From NCBI GenBank assembly GCA_937897365.1, contig CALCOP010000211.1, positions 1-17,072 on the forward strand: 17,072 nt of DNA, read 5' to 3'. The notes beneath the pieces were generated by a model. That model worked only from the letters and a program-made list of their open reading frames with translations, searched no databases and was not told where the DNA came from. The translations under genes were made by a program, and so were the position numbers. The first letter of the stretch is position 1; every line of letters begins with the position of its first letter. Shown here one piece after another: positions 14,457 to 17,072 of this stretch. The stretch is from an uncultured euryarchaeote. GTDB lineage: Archaea; Thermoplasmatota; Poseidoniia; Poseidoniales; Poseidoniaceae.

Positions 14457-15323
14457 TCACTGGCCGGTAAAGTTTGCAACACGCTTTTCGACGTATGCTG
14501 CAATACCTTCCTTTGCGTCAGTGCTGTTGAACAGAGATGCTTGTAGTTCTCGCTCAAGAGCCAAGTGATATTCGAAAGGAATCTCCGGGCCAGTTTGGCA
14601 GGAACGCTTGATGTTTCCAACAGCCTTAACAGCCTTATTTGGAAGTGTGAATTGGCTGCACCAGTCGAGAATATCTCGGCGGAAATCTTCTGCAGAACCT
14701 TCCCAAATATGGTTGATGAGGTTGCATCCATGCGCATCCTCAAACGACATCAGTTCACCGGTAACCATCATCTCAAGTGCCATTGCCTTACCAATAAGTC
14801 GTGTCAGGCGAGCGGTTCCACCGGTTCCAGCAAGGACACCGAGGTTGATTTCAGGAAGTCCGACTTTACCCGCATTCTTCCGAGCGATTCGGATATCTGC
14901 TGCCATAGCAATTTCAAGACCGCCACCAACTGCGTGACCGTTGATTGCGCAAACAACCAGTTTTGATGTTTGTTCAAGTCGGGAAAGGGTTTCGTTAGCG
15001 TGAAGACAGAAATTGTATTTGAATCCGGGAGTAACGCTGTTCAACATCTGAATGGATGCTCCAGCAGAAAAGAAAGATGCTCCATTACCGGTCAAGACAA
15101 TACATGTAACATCATCATCGAATCGAGCCCTGACAATGGCCGAGTCAATATCTCTCATCATTTCGTGAGTATACGTGTTTGGAGAGCGGTCATTTGGTCC
15201 TTCAAGAGGTGCGCCAGCAGAATCTGAGACTAATTCGATAACTGCGATACCATTTGTGGTAACGCCGTAGTTGACGAGTCGGTTAGGCATGGGTTCAAGT
15301 TTGAGTCCGTAGAGGTCGCTCAT
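14457..15323 (-). CDS. Enoyl-CoA hydratase/isomerase family protein (crotonase fold)
   Basis: A 288-residue crotonase-fold enzyme acting on acyl-CoA thioesters. The oxyanion-hole segments are FSAGAS (85-90) and GHAVGGGLEIAM (129-140), and both catalytic glutamates expected of a hydratase are present: E137 in GGGLE and E158 in LPEINLG. The usual Asp of the AGAD motif is Ser here. The frame extends upstream to 15452, but this would overlap the flavoprotein gene and add a basic, family-unlike stretch; ATG 15323 (MSDLYGLKLEPMP) is chosen, with GGTAGGGG just before it. It lies 40 bp after the geranylgeranyl-reductase-like gene and four bases before the TPMT gene. Beta-oxidation or degradation of branched or isoprenoid acyl-CoA are possible roles; the substrate is not readable. 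Confidence 0.88.
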   Translation of the reverse strand: MSDLYGLKLEPMPNRLVNYGVTTNGIAVIELVSDSAGAPLEGPNDRSPNTYTHEMMRDIDSAIVRARFDDDVTCIVLTGNGASFFSAGASIQMLNSVTPGFKYNFCLHANETLSRLEQTSKLVVCAINGHAVGGGLEIAMAADIRIARKNAGKVGLPEINLGVLAGTGGTARLTRLIGKAMALEMMVTGELMSFEDAHGCNLINHIWEGSAEDFRRDILDWCSQFTLPNKAVKAVGNIKRSCQTGPEIPFEYHLALERELQASLFNSTDAKEGIAAYVEKRVANFTGQ

Positions 15324-15363
15324 ACCCCTACCACGGGCATTCGCATTAAGAACAAATCGCCTC

Positions 15364-16629
15364 TCATTTCTGCGATGATTTTTCGGTTTCGGTATCTTTA
15401 GCAAACGAAACTTTGGCACCTTTGCGTCTAAATTCATCCCATTGCTCGCCAATGGCTACAGCTTCATCAGAGGGGTCCCATACATCCCGCTTGAGTGCGT
15501 TACGGAATGGCATTCTTCGAACGCCACGCCCCATCGATTTAGGGTCTTTCGTGAGCATAAATGGATTTACGATTTTGTACAAAAGAGATTTAAAAAGCGA
15601 GGGACGGAACAATTTTCCAATCCATACCAGTCCATCGCCGCGCTTCTTTTGGTCTTTCATCCAAGCCTTGCACATTCGTTTGAAGGTACGATCTCCGACC
15701 CTGTTCATGAGCCAGCGGTTGGCAACACTGGTTCGAACATACGGCATCAAATGCTTTCGTACATCGGCTTCATAGTCACCCTTTCCAAGAATGTCATTCG
15801 CTGCAAGAACTCCTGACCAGACTGCCATACGCATTCCAAATCCCCACATGAAATCTTGAAGTCCACCTGATTCGCCAACATAATATCGTCCATCTTGCTT
15901 GTAATTACGGTTGATTGTAAAATCACCTTTTCCTCCAACACGTTTTATTGGTACACGATTGAGATTTGGGTAGTGCGATTCATACCATGCAATAGTTTCG
16001 TTGAGAAAACGGTCACTTTTCTTTTGTTTTCGCCAAAGGCACGTACAGATTAAGCCAATTCCATCAATGATGATGAGGTAAGAATACGAGCCAGGTGCTA
16101 ACTTGTCATTCAATTGGAATCCGATGTGATTTGGGTGGTCAGTCTTGAAAATCTCGCCGTAAGCAACCGCAGAAGTGCCTTTAGGCCCACACGCAATGAT
16201 GGTGCAATCTTCTTCTTTTACTCGAGATTTGTAATGTATCTGTGCGCCTGCAGCGAGTGCTTGACGTTTGAAGCCCTGATCGATAGTATGGTTTGAGGTT
16301 CCTCGTTCGATAATTCGATAGGCAACGCCAGGCGTCACAGCTTGTGTTATCTCATCGTCGGGATGAATTAAATCAACAACATCGAATTCTGTGGCTTTAA
16401 ATTCGGATAAATCAAACCCCCATTCTTTCAGCTGATCGAAGAAATCAACCCCCATGCTCCAGTTTTCAAGTGCTTGAAAATCTCCATCAAATCGGGCTCC
16501 TGAATCGTCACGAATATCGTGAACGTGGACTTCTTTTCCTGCCTTGGCCAGCACCGTTGCAGCCGCAAGGCCAGAAAGCCCAGCGCCCATGATGTGGATG
16601 GCAGAATCATCGCCCATTGCAACATCCAT
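15364..16629 (-). CDS. Geranylgeranyl reductase-like FAD-dependent oxidoreductase
   Basis: A 421-residue flavoprotein. GAGLSGL (15-21) with the acidic residue at the end of strand 2 (VHVHD, D38) is the FAD-binding Rossmann motif, IIACGP (144-149) is the ATG-type strand, and YYVGESGGLQDFMWGFGMRMA (249-269) with WSGVLAAN corresponds to the GD...G.G...A...G motif of the geranylgeranyl reductase / p-hydroxybenzoate hydroxylase group. Archaeal family members saturate isoprenoid chains of membrane lipids or quinones. The C-terminal 120 residues are strongly basic, which could help membrane contact. Start choice is ATG 16629 or 16617; neither has a Shine-Dalgarno. It is divergent from moaE with 17 bp between starts. 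Degenerate motifs mean that other hydroxylase-type activities cannot be excluded. Confidence 0.8.
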   Translation of the reverse strand: MDVAMGDDSAIHIMGAGLSGLAAATVLAKAGKEVHVHDIRDDSGARFDGDFQALENWSMGVDFFDQLKEWGFDLSEFKATEFDVVDLIHPDDEITQAVTPGVAYRIIERGTSNHTIDQGFKRQALAAGAQIHYKSRVKEEDCTIIACGPKGTSAVAYGEIFKTDHPNHIGFQLNDKLAPGSYSYLIIIDGIGLICTCLWRKQKKSDRFLNETIAWYESHYPNLNRVPIKRVGGKGDFTINRNYKQDGRYYVGESGGLQDFMWGFGMRMAVWSGVLAANDILGKGDYEADVRKHLMPYVRTSVANRWLMNRVGDRTFKRMCKAWMKDQKKRGDGLVWIGKLFRPSLFKSLLYKIVNPFMLTKDPKSMGRGVRRMPFRNALKRDVWDPSDEAVAIGEQWDEFRRKGAKVSFAKDTETEKSSQK

Positions 16630-16646
16630 ACAGGCGTGAGGTTTGA

Positions 16647-17072
16647 ATGATGCGTTCCCTTCGTGTGACTATGTCGGGCTTTATTCTCATCGAAGAGGCG
16701 GCAGACATGCTCGATGATATTGCCTTGAAATCGAAATTACCAACTCAAGGGTGTGGCGCAGTTGTTTCATTTTTGGGAATCACTCGTGGTAAAGAAGGCG
16801 ATGCTGATGTTCTCCGTCTCGAATTTGATGCTTGGCAAGAGCAATTGACGCCAGTTCTACACACATTGGCCGAACAAGCAATTTCTACTTTTGGCGTTCT
16901 CGCTGTTGTTATGGCTCATCGAGTAGGTAGCGTAGGACCTCAAGAGCCAATCGTTGCCATTCATGTAGGAAGCCCCCATCGAAAAGAAGCATTCCTGGCC
17001 TGTGAATGGCTCATCGATGAACTCAAAAAGCAGGCACCTCTATGGAAAAAAGAAGTCACCAGTGAAGGTGAG
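16647..17072 (+). CDS. moaE: Molybdopterin synthase catalytic subunit MoaE, 3'-truncated
   Basis: 142 codons run to the window edge without a stop. MoaE, with its thiocarboxylated partner MoaD, inserts the dithiolene sulfurs into precursor Z during molybdenum/tungsten cofactor synthesis. Recognisable segments are GAVVSFLGITRG near the N-terminus, MAHRVGSVGPQEPIVAIHVG, SPHRKEAFLACEWLIDELK and APLWKKE, where the Lys residues are the catalytic/thiocarboxylate-contact positions of the family. Given typical lengths near 150 residues, only a few codons are probably missing. Tandem ATGs at 16647 and 16650 follow a GAGGT at about 16638-16642; a third in-frame ATG at 16671 is possible if the mRNA is leaderless. 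It is divergent from the flavoprotein with a very small gap. Confidence 0.92.
   Translation, partial: MMRSLRVTMSGFILIEEAADMLDDIALKSKLPTQGCGAVVSFLGITRGKEGDADVLRLEFDAWQEQLTPVLHTLAEQAISTFGVLAVVMAHRVGSVGPQEPIVAIHVGSPHRKEAFLACEWLIDELKKQAPLWKKEVTSEGE

Noticed and set aside
15324..15452. A 43-residue N-terminal extension of the enoyl-CoA hydratase
   Set aside because: It would overlap the upstream flavoprotein gene and is basic and unlike crotonase N-termini; ATG 15323 has a G-rich ribosome-binding site.
1..17072. CRISPR arrays, insertion sequences, tRNA or rRNA genes
   Set aside because: I saw no regularly spaced repeats, transposase-like frames, terminal inverted repeats, or T-loop/acceptor-stem patterns in any intergenic gap.

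Overview
The window looks like a piece of a mesophilic, probably marine, euryarchaeal genome. My best guess is Poseidoniales (Marine Group II, Thermoplasmatota), but the order is inferred and not proven. Archaeal markers are an Orc1/Cdc6 initiator, an archaeal-type phosphopantetheine adenylyltransferase fused to a GTP-dependent dephospho-CoA kinase (DUF359), an archaeal class I fructose-bisphosphate aldolase, a short S-adenosylhomocysteine hydrolase, a geranylgeranyl-reductase-like flavoprotein, and TATA-box-like promoters. Bacterial-flavoured genes (TPMT methyltransferase, UbiB-like kinase, enoyl-CoA hydratase) are mixed in, as is usual for surface-ocean archaea. Coding density is high and many genes are nearly touching.

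Layout. 1-5329 (+): a 5'-truncated UbiB/ABC1 kinase and an FAD amine-oxidase-type protein (8 bp apart), an RNase Z-like metallo-beta-lactamase protein, an AT-rich intergenic region that is a candidate replication origin, orc1/cdc6, and a four-helix membrane protein. 5331-10387 (-): a family 2 glycosyltransferase overlapping the CoaD-DPCK fusion by 4 bp, a 390-bp protein-free gap holding a large structured RNA, and an 839-residue winged-helix protein of unknown function. 10412-10660: a divergent promoter region with repeated TAGTTACA boxes. 10661-12347 (+): a small winged-helix protein and S-adenosylhomocysteine hydrolase. 12390-16629 (-): a DUF4149-like membrane protein, class I aldolase, TPMT-type methyltransferase, enoyl-CoA hydratase and geranylgeranyl-reductase-like flavoprotein. 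16647-end (+): 5' part of moaE.

How they fit. Most genes are housekeeping: replication initiation, coenzyme A synthesis, the methyl cycle, sugar-phosphate metabolism, isoprenoid/acyl-CoA chemistry and molybdopterin synthesis. The least explained parts are the roughly 290-nt RNA at 7551-7840, with a closing stem, a pseudoknot and two UUCG hairpins but no RNase P or SRP hallmark that I can find, and the large winged-helix protein beside it with its operator-like promoter repeats. All coordinates and pairings come from reading by eye; no searches or folding programs were run.
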